From: Rosa chinensis
Taxonomy: Eukaryota; Streptophyta; Magnoliopsida; Rosales; Rosaceae
NCBI RefSeq assembly: GCF_002994745.2
Contig: NC_037091.1
Span: forward strand, 30,754,612-30,818,611
Length of the DNA: 64,000 nucleotides
Reading direction: 5' to 3'
In this document: positions 36,037-46,486 of the stretch, piece by piece
Numbering within the stretch: the stretch's first letter is position 1
How the letters are laid out: each line of letters begins with the position of its first letter
The notes under the pieces: generated by a model
What the model was told of the DNA's origin: nothing
Seen by the model: only the letters and a program-made list of their open reading frames with translations
Databases searched by the model: none
Translations under genes and position numbers: made by a program

Positions 36037-37074
36037 TGTTATCAGCACGAAGCCCTAACCCTGAAACCCTAAATTTGTAGCCTTCAAATCCCAATAACCT
36101 CCGCCGCCCACCTTGAAGCTCTCACCTCCAGGAGCCTAGAACTGGCGGCGCTGCCCCCAGAACCGGCCGGAATCAACCTGAACCGGCCACCGGAAGTGAC
36201 CAAACCGGCCTCCCAAGAAGAATATGAAGATCTCCTACCTGGTTTGCCATCTTCCCGTCCACCTTCCGCTACCATCTTTTGTCAGTAGGTGCACCTCGTC
36301 CCCAGATTCCGGTAACCGGAAAAACCATCACCGGAACCTGCCTGGAAACATCCTAACCGGCCACCATAAAAGACTGCAATTGAACCGGCAGAAAAGAAAA
36401 AACAAAAAAAAAGAGCCGAAGCAGAGCCCAGCCCTAGGCCAAGAAGTAGGCCTGAGGCCCATAGTCGCTGCCCTCGGCCCATAAAGGTCAGCCCAGAGCC
36501 CGTCCACATCAACACTGCCACGTCATAGCCCAGTCAGCAGCCACGTCAGCTATCCGGTCAACTCTAGTCAACCCTCCTGTCAACGACCGCCGGTCATTTT
36601 CCGGCGACTTTTCCGGTCATCTACAGTAACTTTTCCGGCGACATTTTCCCGGCCAACTTTTCGGTCAAGATTTCCGGCAATTTTTCAAGGTAAACTTTTC
36701 TAAAAGTTCCTTTTTTTTTGAAGTTTTTCAATTTCTTCTTCTTTTCTCGGGGACTTCCATCATCCCTTCTCCTAGCCCCCTTTTCTTCTTCATAGGGGAG
36801 ACCAATAGCCGAACTGTGGGGGTTCGTGCTCACTCCAAACTTAGAGCTAGTAGAGTCCTCCAAACTTAGAGTTTGTTGAGAAGAAAACGATCCACCACAT
36901 ACATCGTTGTTTCGATCTAATCCAAAACCCCTCTTGGAATCGGATTTTCTTAGAAGCGACTACGCTCAGAAAATCCCTAATTTCTTAGAAGCGACTACAC
37001 TAAGAAATTTAATAGTTTTTTGTGGTAGCCTTTCTCGCTCCGAAACTAACCCTAATCTTGTGTTGTTTTTCAGG
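36037..37074 (+). other. Untranslated leader of the copia element
   Basis: About 1 kb between the primer-binding region and the gag ATG. It is Pro/Arg-codon-like and CCGG-rich in its middle, with repeated TTTTCCGGCGAC motifs at 36590-36690 and a repeated TTCTTAGAAGCGACTAC (about 36946 and 36981). The sequence TTTTTCAG just before the ATG resembles a splice acceptor. No gene is seen. Confidence 0.6.
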
Positions 37075-37161
37075 ATGAGTAACCTGAACAAGTTGAACTT
37101 CGTTCCACTAGAGACACCATAGGTGGGTCCGAGATGTGCTCCAACATCTTAAGGCTGATGG
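37075..37161 (+). pseudogene. N-terminal start of copia gag
   Basis: The ATG at 37075 opens MSNLNKLNFVPLE, a typical copia gag beginning. A frameshift and stop (37120-37122) follow, then the next frame reads RWVRDVLQHLKADG up to the insertion point of the gypsy element. Confidence 0.8.
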
Positions 37162-39571
37162 TGTTATGCCCCGTACCTACTAGTTACTTTTTTTTACCGT
37201 GGTTGACCGAGGAGTGACTTTTTCTCTAGTCCGGAAAATTAGGAAATTTTCATTGAGATTGTCGTAGAATACGAAAAATCGAGTTCGTGGACACATAGTT
37301 TGTTTAAATCGGAATTTTTACGGGAATGTTATGACTTAAAATATGAGTTACTATTTTTTTTTTTTACTTAGGTTTTATTTAAGTATGTTTCCTTTTAGGG
37401 AAGAGAGAGAAAGAGAAAGTGACAGATTGAGGGAAAAAAAAAACGGGACAAGCCCGAGCTCTCCCCCTCCCTTTTCTTTTTCTTTCGCCGCCAGCCCTCT
37501 TCCACCAAAAATTGACGTCGTCCGGCCACCTCCGTGCGCACCGCTCACCATGGCATGATCCTCCCTCCCTCCTGTACCTAGATATGTAAGTTTTTCACCT
37601 TGGGTATCATTAGTTTTTGAGTTTTGAAGAGAAATTGCAGAAAAGGGGAAAACCGGAGTTTGGCTCCGATCTCGGTTTTCCGGCGGTTTCCGGCCGAATT
37701 TCTTTGGGTTTTGGTTGTTGGTGAGTGGCTGAACATGTTGCTAACCTTGTTGTAGCTTGTTTTGAGCCGTGGAGGAAGAATTCAAGGTGATTGGGGACGT
37801 GAACAGTAGCATAAACAGTTGCATCCGAGTTCTTGAGTTTGGGTTTGAAATTCCGGCTTTTTCTGCTTGTTTTGGTTGTTGTTGCAGGTATAGAATTGTT
37901 GGGTGTGTTGTGGAGATGATTTTGAGCTAAATAGGTTGACCGGAATTGGATTTTACTTTTGAGTTGTGTGTTAAACTTGAGGCTGTTTGGTTTGAGATTT
38001 CTTGGAATTTTGGTGTGGTTATTGTTATTTTGGATATTATGGTTTATAAATTTTATGGGTAATTATCTTGATAAACTATTATTAAGGTTATTGTGGAATT
38101 GTTCTATTTTGTTGAGGTATTTGGAGTTGAGATTATGATTTGGAAAAGAAAATTTAGAGAGGAGTTGAGATTTAGAGTGTGAATTGTGAATAGGGAAAGT
38201 TGGGAAGAATTTGGAAATTTTGGAGAGGATATTACGTTAGAATTTGGTGATTTAATATGGTTAAGGAATTGTAATTTAATTAGTTAAGTTATCGGAGCAA
38301 TCCTTGTAAAGGTTAAAGATTAAATGAGGGCGTTGAATTGTAAGAAGATTTCCGTATTCAAGAATTTTAATCCCAAATTGAAGTGTGGGAGTTTTATAAC
38401 AATTTGTGATTAATGGATGCTTATTCCGAGGGAAATGAGTTGTTTTTGAGAGTATTTCCTTATTATGGTTAATTTTATCCATGCAATTGTGACAGGACGT
38501 ACTGAGCCCTCGAGCGAGGAGGACACAGGCAGGCAGCAGGGTTAGCTGCGGGATTCACTTGTGAGTGGACCTTTATTTTTATTTAAATAAGGCATGCAGC
38601 ATGGTATTAAGTTTTGAAATGTGATTTTATGGAAAGAAAAGGATTAAAAAGGAAACAGTTGACAAGGAGGCCAGTTTGGCGCATGCGTATCTTACCTAGT
38701 TGGCAGACCCTTCTAGGTAATAGTCTGGTTGGCAGTCCCTTCCAGACTACAGCTCAGTTGGCAGTCCCATCCGATGCGTCATCTTGTTGGCAGTCCCTTC
38801 CAGATGACTTGAGGTAGTTAGTCGGCAGTCCCGTCTACTACATGTGGCTAGTTGGCAGTCCCAACTAATCACCGCCTCCTACTCCGGTTGGCAGTCCCTT
38901 CCGATGCGTCATCGGGTGGCAGTCCCTCCCCGATGGCATGAGATGCCTAGGAAGCAGTCCTTCCTAGTCATCAAATGAGTTTTTTTGAAAAAGATTGAGT
39001 TGGAAATTTTCATGAAGTCTCGCTGCATGATGGTTTTGTTAAAAAGAGAAATGGGGAAGCATACCATAAATTGTTTTGATCCTTGTTTCAGTTTTGTCCA
39101 CTCACTCTAATGGATTTTATATGTTTTTCCCCTGGGCCCTTCGTTTTCAAATGCCCAGATTTCAGATTAGCAGAGATTGCGTCCAGGCTCAAGGACTTTG
39201 GAAATCAGCGCTTCCGTTTTTGTCCATAGGTTATTACTTAACGTACCTTGTATGATATCGGCTTAGTTTAGTATTGCTCTGATAAACCTTTTCTTTTAAG
39301 TTTGATGGATGTTGTGGTTTGGTTTGTTGTTGCTTACGGAGGATTATGTGGGGATTTGAACTTTCCGGATGTAATATATGTACTTGGATTGTAAATTCGA
39401 TATTGTAGGTTGAGTAGAAGATATAGTTGAAATCATGTCCAGGTTTGTGAAATTTTGGGTAGCCCATTTTTAGGGGAGGTTCTGCCGAATTTTCGGTAGG
39501 ATTTCGCTTAAAGTGGGTCCCGCAGGCTCGTATCCAGGTAAGTGGGGCGATTCCTGGGTCGGGTCCTGTCA
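37162..39571 (+). repeat. 5' LTR of the Tekay-type element
   Basis: Starts TGTTATGCCCC and ends GGGTCCTGTCA (TG...CA). By eye about 16 differences from the 3' LTR over 2410 bp, so under 1% divergence. Holds the stem-loop array at 38692-38971. Short open frames within it occur in both LTRs and are not genes. Confidence 0.95.
38692..38971 (+). repeat. Array of nine hairpin units with constant loop in the 5' LTR
   Basis: Each unit of about 29-35 bp contains a variant of the loop TTGGCAGTCCCTT between two arms that pair with each other but differ from unit to unit. Examples: TTACCTAG/CTAGGTAA at 38692 and 38713; TAGTCTGG/CCAGACTA at 38721 and 38742; GTCATCT/AGATGAC at 38778 and 38802; GTCATCGGG/CCCGATGGC near 38908; CCTAGGAAG/CTTCCTAG near 38946. 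Two units (38755 and 38885 areas) have only 2-3 bp of stem next to the loop. Confidence 0.88.
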
Positions 39572-39573
39572 GT

Positions 39574-39585
39574 TGGTATCAGAGC
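39574..39585 (+). other. Primer-binding site (initiator tRNA-Met) of the Tekay-type element
   Basis: TGGTATCAGAGC, two bases after the LTR end, complementary to the 3' end of initiator tRNA-Met. Confidence 0.92.
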
Positions 39586-39771
39586 ACTAGGTTATTAGAT
39601 TCTGTGGCCGATATCTTCTTATAGTTATCATACATGCTTGATAGTATTCAGTACCTCCCGAGTGATGGCCCGACTGCAGCGGTTCCCCATCATATACTCT
39701 TCGGTGCTGACGTACAAATCAAGTATGTAAGATAGTTGTTGTTGGTATAAATATCTTGGTATAACTCAGTT

Positions 39772-40467
39772 ATGGGAATTTCAGGTGGAATGAGACCCGG
39801 ACGCAGATCTCGTGCTGGCAGGAACCATTCACCCGCTAGTGAAGGTGATGATGAGCAGGTTCCTCGTGGGTTGTTACGGACCGTGGAGCGGTTGTTTGAG
39901 CGTTTTGCAGCGGCACTCCCCAATCCTAGGACTGACTATACTGTGGAGCGTGCCAGACGCCATGGGGCGTATACTTTCTCTAGTGCTCCTACGGAGTCCG
40001 TAGCAGGAGACTGGATTACCCGCATGGAGAGAGTATTTGAGTCCTTGGGTTGTCCAGCTGCTAGGAGGGTTCCTTTGGCTATTGACCTCCTAGACGGGGA
40101 TGCATATCTTTGGTGGCAGGGTACCAGGAATATGGGTTTTGACCCAACTACCATGACTTGGGAAGAGTTCAAAACGGAGTTCTCAAATCGGTACTATAAT
40201 CAGGCATCCCAGCACCGTCTCCGATTTGAGTTCATGCAGTTGAAACAGACTGAAGAGATGATTGTGTTACAGTATGAGGAGCGTTTCATTGCCTTGTCTC
40301 GGTTTGCCCCTGAGTTGGTGGCGACAGAAAAGTTGAAGGTTGATCAGTTTATCAATGGCCTCCTACCTGTATATCGAGATTGGTTGGCGCCTCATGATTA
40401 TCCGACTTTTAAGTTAGCTGTGGAGGCTGCTATGAGGTGTGAGGCTAGATATCTGGACGGTTCCTGA
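39772..40467 (+). pseudogene. Gag of the Tekay-type element, ending at an in-frame TGA
   Basis: 231 codons. Retrotransposon gag domain at about residues 75-225 (DWITRMERVFESLGCPAARR, YLWWQGTRNMGFD, EFKTEFSNRYYNQ, FINGLLPVYRDWL), which forms the virus-like particle. The TGA at 40465-40467 is in the same frame as pol, which continues at the next codon. A single-base change from a Gly codon (GGA) would explain it; readthrough is the alternative. Confidence 0.88.
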
Positions 40468-43400
40468 CCTTTGGAGATTGGCGGTCCCAGTCAGGGGCCA
40501 TCTAAGAGGATTGCCTCTAGTTCGGGTTCTGCATCGTCATCAGGCAGTAGACCGAGCAGTTCAGATTCTAGCTCTCGTCAGCGCTTCAGGGGACGCTTCA
40601 GGAGGCCTGGGCAGACAGGTAGGAGACAGTCCAGGGGTGGCACTGCTAGTTCCAGTGGAGGCTTTGGTAGACAGGCGATTCCGAGAGACTATCCCCAGTG
40701 TGCTACTTGTGGTAGACACCATACAGGTCAGTGTCAGGCAGGTGTGGGGACTTGTTACCAGTGTGGCCAGTGGGGTCACTACAGGAGGGAATGCCCTCAG
40801 TTGACCCAGGGAGTCTTCACTACTACTAGTCAGAGTATGGGTCAGACCTCTGTGGGTGCTACTAGTTCGGGTTCTCATGGCAGTTTGTCAGGCAGGAGCA
40901 GCACTCAGCCGGGTCGTGGACAGAGAGGGCGTCCAGTGACCCAGGCCCGTCTTCATGCTATGACCCAGCAGGAGGGTCGCACTGCATCGAACGTCATTAT
41001 GGGTATGTTAATTGTTTTTGGCCAACCAGCTTTCATTTTGATTGATCCGGGAGCCTCTCACTCCTTTATGTCTAAGAGGTTTTCTTTCTTTGCTAATGTG
41101 CCCCCATCTCTCCTACTCGGAGAGTGGCATGTTGTTCTACCATCGGGGGAAAGACATAGAATTGAATGGGTTCTTCGTTTTTGTGGAGTGTTTGTAGAAG
41201 GAGTTTGCTTAGAGGCGGACTTGATTCCATTTGAGTTAGTGGAGTTTGATGTAATCCTAGGGATGGATTTCCTTCGGATGCATCATGCCTTAGTGGATTG
41301 CTTTTATAGTACTGTATTATTTCGGAGTCCGAGTAAGCCAGTTGTCACCTTTTATGGTGAACGGGAGGTTCTTCCATCTTGCATGATCTCAGCTTTAACT
41401 GCTAAGAAGATGTTGAGTAAGGGTTGCCAAGCTTATTTGGCACATGTGGTGAATTCAAATGCCGAAGTTATGGATCTTAGCCAAATTCCTATTGTTGGTG
41501 ATTATCCAGATGTATTTCCAGAAGAATTGCCTGGATTGCCCTTGGTGCGAGAGATAGACTTTACCATTGATTTACTTCCAGGTACAACACCCATCTCTCA
41601 GGCACCTTATAGAATGGCACCGGCGGAACTAAAGGAGTTGTATGTACAGTTGCAGGAGTTAACGGATAAGGGGTTTATACGACCTAGTGTATCTCCCTGG
41701 GGTGCACCTGTGTTGTTTGTGAAGAAGAAAGATGGTACTTTGAGGCTTTGTATTGATTACCGGAAACTAAACAGGGTGACTATAAGGAATAAATATCCCT
41801 TGCCCCGCATTGATGATTTGTTCGACCAGTTGAGGGGTGCTAAAGTTTTCTCAAAGATTGATTTGAGGTCTGGTTATCATCAGTTACGGATTAAAGAGGA
41901 GGATGTAGCCAAAACTGCCTTTCGATCACGTTATGGTCATTATGAGTTCCTTGTTATGCCTTTTGGGTTGACTAATGCACCCGCTGCTTTCATGGATCTC
42001 ATGAACAGGGTGTTTCGCCCGTATCTTGACCGCTTTGTGATTGTGTTCATTGATGATATATTGGTTTATTCTAAGAGTGAGGAGTTGCATGCTGAGCACT
42101 TGAATATTGTGTTGGAGACTCTGCGGCTACACCAATTGTATGCTAAATTCAGTAAGTGTGAGTTTTGGCTTGACCAAGTGACATTCTTGGGTCACGTCAT
42201 TACAGCTGCTGGTGTTAGTGTTGATCCCCAAAAAGTAGAAGCAGTGTTGAATTGGGAAAGACCTACCAATGTAACGGGAATTCGTAGTTTCTTGGGTCTT
42301 GCTGGTTACTATCGACGTTTTGTGCAAAATTTTTCTAGAATTGCCGCTCCTCTTACTAAGTTAACGAGAAAGGGTGTCAGATTTGTTTGGTCTGAAAATT
42401 GTGAGCGGAGCTTCCAAGAACTTAAGAGTCGGCTGACTAGTGCTCCAATTCTATCCTTGCCGGATGATAGTGGGGAGTATGTAATTTACAGCGATGCCTC
42501 TAGACAAGGCTTGGGTTGTGTTTTAATGCATCATGGTAATGTGATTGCTTATGCTTCTAGACAGTTGAAGCCACATGAGTTGAATTATCCCACACATGAT
42601 TTGGAGTTGGCAGCTATTGTACTTGCTCTTAAGCTGTGGAGGCATTATCCGTATGGAGCCAGATGTCAGATTTTCACTGACCATAAGAGCCTCAAGTATG
42701 TGTTTACACAACCGAATCTAAATTTAAGACAACGAAGATGGATGGAATTGATTGAAGATTATGATTGTACCATTGAGTATCACCCCAGTAAAGCGAATGT
42801 GGTGGCGGATGCACTTAGTAGGAACCCATCCGTAACCTTGTCATATTTAAGGGCCACTCGTGTACCCCTATTGTCAGAGTTGAGGTCTACGGGGGTTGAG
42901 TTATCGGTTGATGAGGTTGGTACTCTGGTGGCTAGTTTTCGTGTGAGACCAGCATTCATTGATAAAATACGGGAAGCCCAGCCTCTTGATCCAAGAATTG
43001 AAGGGATTAAAGAAGGTGTTCGTGGTGGTTGGCAACTTGAGTTTTCTATTCGAAGAGATGGGACATTGATGTTTGGGAAGAGACTTTGTGTTCCTAACGT
43101 TGAAGCACTTAAACGAGAAATACTTGATGAAGCTCATAACTCCGCCTATGCCCTGCATCTTGGTGGTACAAAAATGTATCGGACTCTCAAAGAGTACTAT
43201 TGGTGGCCAAACATGAAAAGAGAAATTGCAGCTTTTGTGAGTAAATGCCTTGTGTGCCAGCAAGTGAAAGCGGAAAGGCAAAAACCGTCGGGGTTGTTGC
43301 AACCTTTGCCAATTCCGGAATGGAAATGGGATCATCTCACCATGGATTTTATTTACAAGTTACCTCGTACGCAGGATGGTAATGATGGCATTTGGGTGAT

Positions 43401-44382
43401 TGTAGATCGACTCACCAAATCAGCTCATTTTCTGGCGGTTAAGGAAACCTTTAGTTTGGATAAACTGGCAAAGTTGTATGTGGACGAAATTGTAAAGCTT
43501 CATGGTGTTCCTGAGTCCATTGTTTCTGATCGTGATGCTCGATTCACATCAAAGTTTTGGAGGAAAATTCACAAATGTTTGGGGACAGAATTACAATTTA
43601 GCACTGCTTTCCATCCTCAAGCTGATGGACAATCTGAGCGGACTATACAGACTTTGGAAGATATGTTGAGGGCTTGTTCTCTACAATTTAAAGGAAGTTG
43701 GGATAAGCATTTGGCTTTGATGGAGTTTGCATATAACACCAGTTACCATTCGAGTATTGGTATGGCTCCCTACGAAGCTTTGTATGGGAAACAGTGTAGG
43801 ACCCCCTTGTGTTGGGATGAAGTGGGAGAAAGACAACTTATTGGTCCTGAGATTATTGAAATCACAACAGATAAAGTTAAAGTGATCAGAGAGAGACTTA
43901 AGACGGCTCAAAGCAGACAGAAGAGCTACGCAGATAAACATAGGAAGCATCTTGAATTTCAAGTTGGTGATTGGGTATTTCTGAAGTTATCTCCTTGGAA
44001 GGGTGTGGTAAGGTTTGGTAAACGAGGGAAACTAAGTCCAAGGTATATTGGTCCCTATGAGATTGTGGAACGAATTGGTCTGGTCGCTTACCGCTTGGCT
44101 TTACCTCCACAACTATCTCAAGTACATGATGTATTCCACGTCTCCATGCTTCACAAGTACATCACTGATCCTTCACATGTGTTACCAGATCAACCCATTA
44201 CACTTACAGAAGATTTAACATATGAAGAAGAACCAGTACAGATCCTTGATCGTCGTGAGCAAGTGCTCCGAAGTAAGGTTATACCTTTGGTTAAGGTATT
44301 ATGGAGGAATCACTTGGTTGAAGAAGCTACTTGGGAACCAGAGGATCAAATGAGGCAACAGTATCCACATCTTTTTCTTTGA
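40468..44382 (+). CDS. Pol of the Tekay-type element: zinc knuckles, protease, RT, RNase H, integrase, chromodomain
   Basis: About 1304 codons, open without further break. In order: Ser-rich linker; CCHC knuckle [14 protein letters not shown]; protease [12 protein letters not shown] with [20 protein letters not shown] and the intact YxDD-type FIDD (ends near 42058); RNase H with [13 protein letters not shown] and TDHKSLKYV; integrase with zinc-binding [11 protein letters not shown] and [12 protein letters not shown] and core residues in [17 protein letters not shown] and [11 protein letters not shown]. The end shows [20 protein letters not shown] and EEATWEPED, the chromodomain type of Tekay elements, which may steer integration to heterochromatin. 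There is no proper ATG just after the TGA, so it is probably made as one polyprotein with gag. Confidence 0.93.
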   Translation, partial: PLEIGGPSQGPSKRIASSSGSASSSGSRPSSSDSSSRQRFRGRFRRPGQTGRRQSRGGTASSSGGFGRQAIPRDYPQCATCGRHHTGQCQAGVGTCYQCGQWGHYRRECPQLTQGVFTTTSQSMGQTSVGATSSGSHGSLSGRSSTQPGRGQRGRPVTQARLHAMTQQEGRTASNVIMGMLIVFGQPAFILIDPGASHSFMSKRFSFFANVPPSLLLGEWHVVLPSGERHRIEWVLRFCGVFVEGVCLEADLIPFELVEFDVILGMDFLRMHHALVDCFYSTVLFRSPSKPVVTFYGEREVLPSCMISALTAKKMLSKGCQAYLAHVVNSNAEVMDLSQIPIVGDYPDVFPEELPGLPLVREIDFTIDLLPGTTPISQAPYRMAPAELKELYVQLQELTDKGFIRPSVSPWGAPVLFVKKKDGTLRLCIDYRKLNRVTIRNKYPLPRIDDLFDQLRGAKVFSKIDLRSGYHQLRIKEEDVAKTAFRSRYGHYEFLVMPFGLTNAPAAFMDLMNRVFRPYLDRFVIVFIDDILVYSKSEELHAEHLNIVLETLRLHQLYAKFSKCEFWLDQVTFLGHVITAAGVSVDPQKVEAVLNWERPTNVTGIRSFLGLAGYYRRFVQNFSRIAAPLTKLTRKGVRFVWSENCERSFQELKSRLTSAPILSLPDDSGEYVIYSDASRQGLGCVLMHHGNVIAYASRQLKPHELNYPTHDLELAAIVLALKLWRHYPYGARCQIFTDHKSLKYVFTQPNLNLRQRRWMELIEDYDCTIEYHPSKANVVADALSRNPSVTLSYLRATRVPLLSELRSTGVELSVDEVGTLVASFRVRPAFIDKIREAQPLDPRIEGIKEGVRGGWQLEFSIRRDGTLMFGKRLCVPNVEALKREILDEAHNSAYALHLGGTKMYRTLKEYYWWPNMKREIAAFVSKCLVCQQVKAERQKPSGLLQPLPIPEWKWDHLTMDFIYKLPRTQDGNDGIWVIVDRLTKSAHFLAVKETFSLDKLAKLYVDEIVKLHGVPESIVSDRDARFTSKFWRKIHKCLGTELQFSTAFHPQADGQSERTIQTLEDMLRACSLQFKGSWDKHLALMEFAYNTSYHSSIGMAPYEALYGKQCRTPLCWDEVGERQLIGPEIIEITTDKVKVIRERLKTAQSRQKSYADKHRKHLEFQVGDWVFLKLSPWKGVVRFGKRGKLSPRYIGPYEIVERIGLVAYRLALPPQLSQVHDVFHVSMLHKYITDPSHVLPDQPITLTEDLTYEEEPVQILDRREQVLRSKVIPLVKVLWRNHLVEEATWEPEDQMRQQYPHLFL

Positions 44383-44411
44383 CAGGTACAATTTCAAGGA
44401 CGAAATTTTAT

Positions 44412-44423
44412 AAGGAGGGGAGA
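44412..44423 (+). other. Polypurine tract of the Tekay-type element
   Basis: AAGGAGGGGAGA just before the 3' LTR start TGTTATG at 44425; the plus-strand DNA primer. Confidence 0.85.
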
Positions 44424-44424
44424 T

Positions 44425-46486
44425 TGTTATGCCCCGTACCTACTAGTTACTTTTTTTTACCGTGGTTGACCGAGGAGTGACTTTTTCTCTAGTCCGGAAA
44501 ATTAGGAAATTTTCATTGAGATTGTCGTAGAATACGAAAAATCGAGTTCGTGGACACGTAGTTTGTTTAAATCGGAATTTTTACGGGAAAGTTATGACTT
44601 AAAATATGAGTTACTATTTTTTTTTTTTTACTTAGGTTTTATTTAAGTATGTTTCCTTTTAGGGAAGAGAGAGAAAGAGAAAGTGACAGATTGAGGGAAA
44701 AAAAAAACGGGACAAGCCCGAGCTCTCCCCCTCCCTTTTCTTTTTCTTTCGCCGCCAGCCCTCTTCCACCAAAAATTGACGTCGTCCGGCCACCTCCGTG
44801 CGCACCGCTCACCATGGCATGATCCTCCCTCCCTCCTGTACCTAGATATGTAAGTTTTTCACCTTGGGTATCATTAGTTTTTGAGTTTTGAAGAGAAATT
44901 GCAGAAAAGGGGAAAACCGGAGTTTGGCTCCGATCTCGGTTTTCCGGCGGTTTCCGGCCGAATTTCTTTGGGTTTTGGTTGTTGGTGAGTGGCTGAACAT
45001 GTTGCTAACCTTGTTGCAGCTTGTTTTGAGCTGTGGAGGAAGAATTCAAGGTGATTGGGAACGTGAACAGTAGCATAAATAGTTGCATCCGAGTTCTTGA
45101 GTTTGGGTTTGAAATTCCGGCTTTTTCTGCTTGTTTTGGTTGTTGTTGCAGGTATAGAATTGTTGGGTGTGTTGTGGAGATGATTTTGAGCTAAATAGGT
45201 TGACCGGAATTGGATTTTACTTTTGAGTTGTGTGTTAAACTTGAGGCTGTTTGGTTTGAGATTTCTTGGAATTTTGGTGTGGTTATTGTTATTTTGGATA
45301 TTATGGTTTATAAATTTTATGGGTAATTATCTTGATAAACTATTATTAAGGTTATTGTGGAACTGTTCTATTTTGTTGAGGTATTTGGAGTTGAGATTAT
45401 GATTTGGAAAAGAAAATTTAGAGAGGAGTTGAGATTTAGAGTGGGAATTGTGAATAGGGAAAGTTGGGAAGAATTTGGAAATTTTGGAGAGGATATTACG
45501 TTAGAATTTGGTGATTTAATATGGTTAAGGAATTGTAATTTAATTAGTTAAGTTATCGGAGCAATCCTTGTAAAGGTTAAAGATTAAATGAGGGCGTTGA
45601 ATTGTAAGAAGATTTCCGTATTCAAGAATTTTAATCCCAAATTGAAGTGTGGGAGTTTTATAACAATTTGTGATTAATGGATGCTTATTCCGAGGGAAAT
45701 GAGTTATTTTTGAGAGTATTTCCTTATTATGGTTAATTTTATCCATGCAATTGTGACAGGACGTACTGAGCCCTCGAGCGAGGAGGACACAGGCAGGCAG
45801 CAGGGTTAGCTGCGGGATTCACTTGTGAGTGGATCTTTATTTTTATTTAAATAATGCATGCAGCATGGTATTAAGTTTTGAAATGTGATTTTATGGAAAG
45901 AAAAGGATTAAAAAGGAAACAGTTGACAAGGAGGCCAGTTTGGCGCATGCGTATCTTACCTAGTTGGCAGACCCTTCTAGGTAATAGTCTGGTTGGCAGT
46001 CCCTTCCAGACTACAGCTCGGTTGGCAGTCCCATCCGATGCGTCATCTTGTTGGCAGTCCCTTCCAGATGACTTGAGGTAGTTAGTCGGCAGTCCCGTCT
46101 ACTACATGTGGCTAGTTGGCAGTCCCAACTAATCACCGCCTCCTACTCCGGTTGGCAGTCCCTTCCGATGCGTCATCGGGTGGCAGTCCCTCCCCGATGG
46201 CATGAGATTCCTAGGAAGCAGTCCTTCCTAGTCATCAAATGAGTTTTTTTGAAAAAGATTGAGTTGGAAATTTTCATGAAGTCTCGCTGCATGATGGTTT
46301 TGTTAAAAAGAGAAATGGGGAAGCATACCATAAATTGTTTTGATCCTTGTTTCAGTTTTGTCCACTCACTCTAATGGATTTTATATGTTTTTCCCCTGGG
46401 CCCTTCGTTTTCAAATGCCCAGATTTCAGATTAGCAGAGATTGCGTCCAGGCTCAAGGACTTTGGAAATCAGCGCTTCCGTTTTTG
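44425..46486 (+). repeat. 3' LTR of the Tekay-type element, first part
   Basis: Matches 37162-39223. Ends at the TTTTG target site (46482-46486) of the Athila insertion. The stem-loop array is conserved at 45956-46235. Confidence 0.95.
45956..46235 (+). repeat. Hairpin array in the 3' LTR
   Basis: Same nine units as 38692-38971. Two substitutions fall in the arms: the third unit reads CTCGG here instead of CTCAG, and the last reads GATTCC instead of GATGCC. Confidence 0.88.

Noticed and set aside
38614..38817. 67-codon open frame in the Tekay LTR, repeated at 45878
   Set aside because: Reads through the hairpin array; a by-product of the repeat.
38692..38971. CRISPR-like array (constant and variable parts alternating)
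   Set aside because: The sequence is plant LTR DNA; the variable parts are paired stem arms, not spacers.
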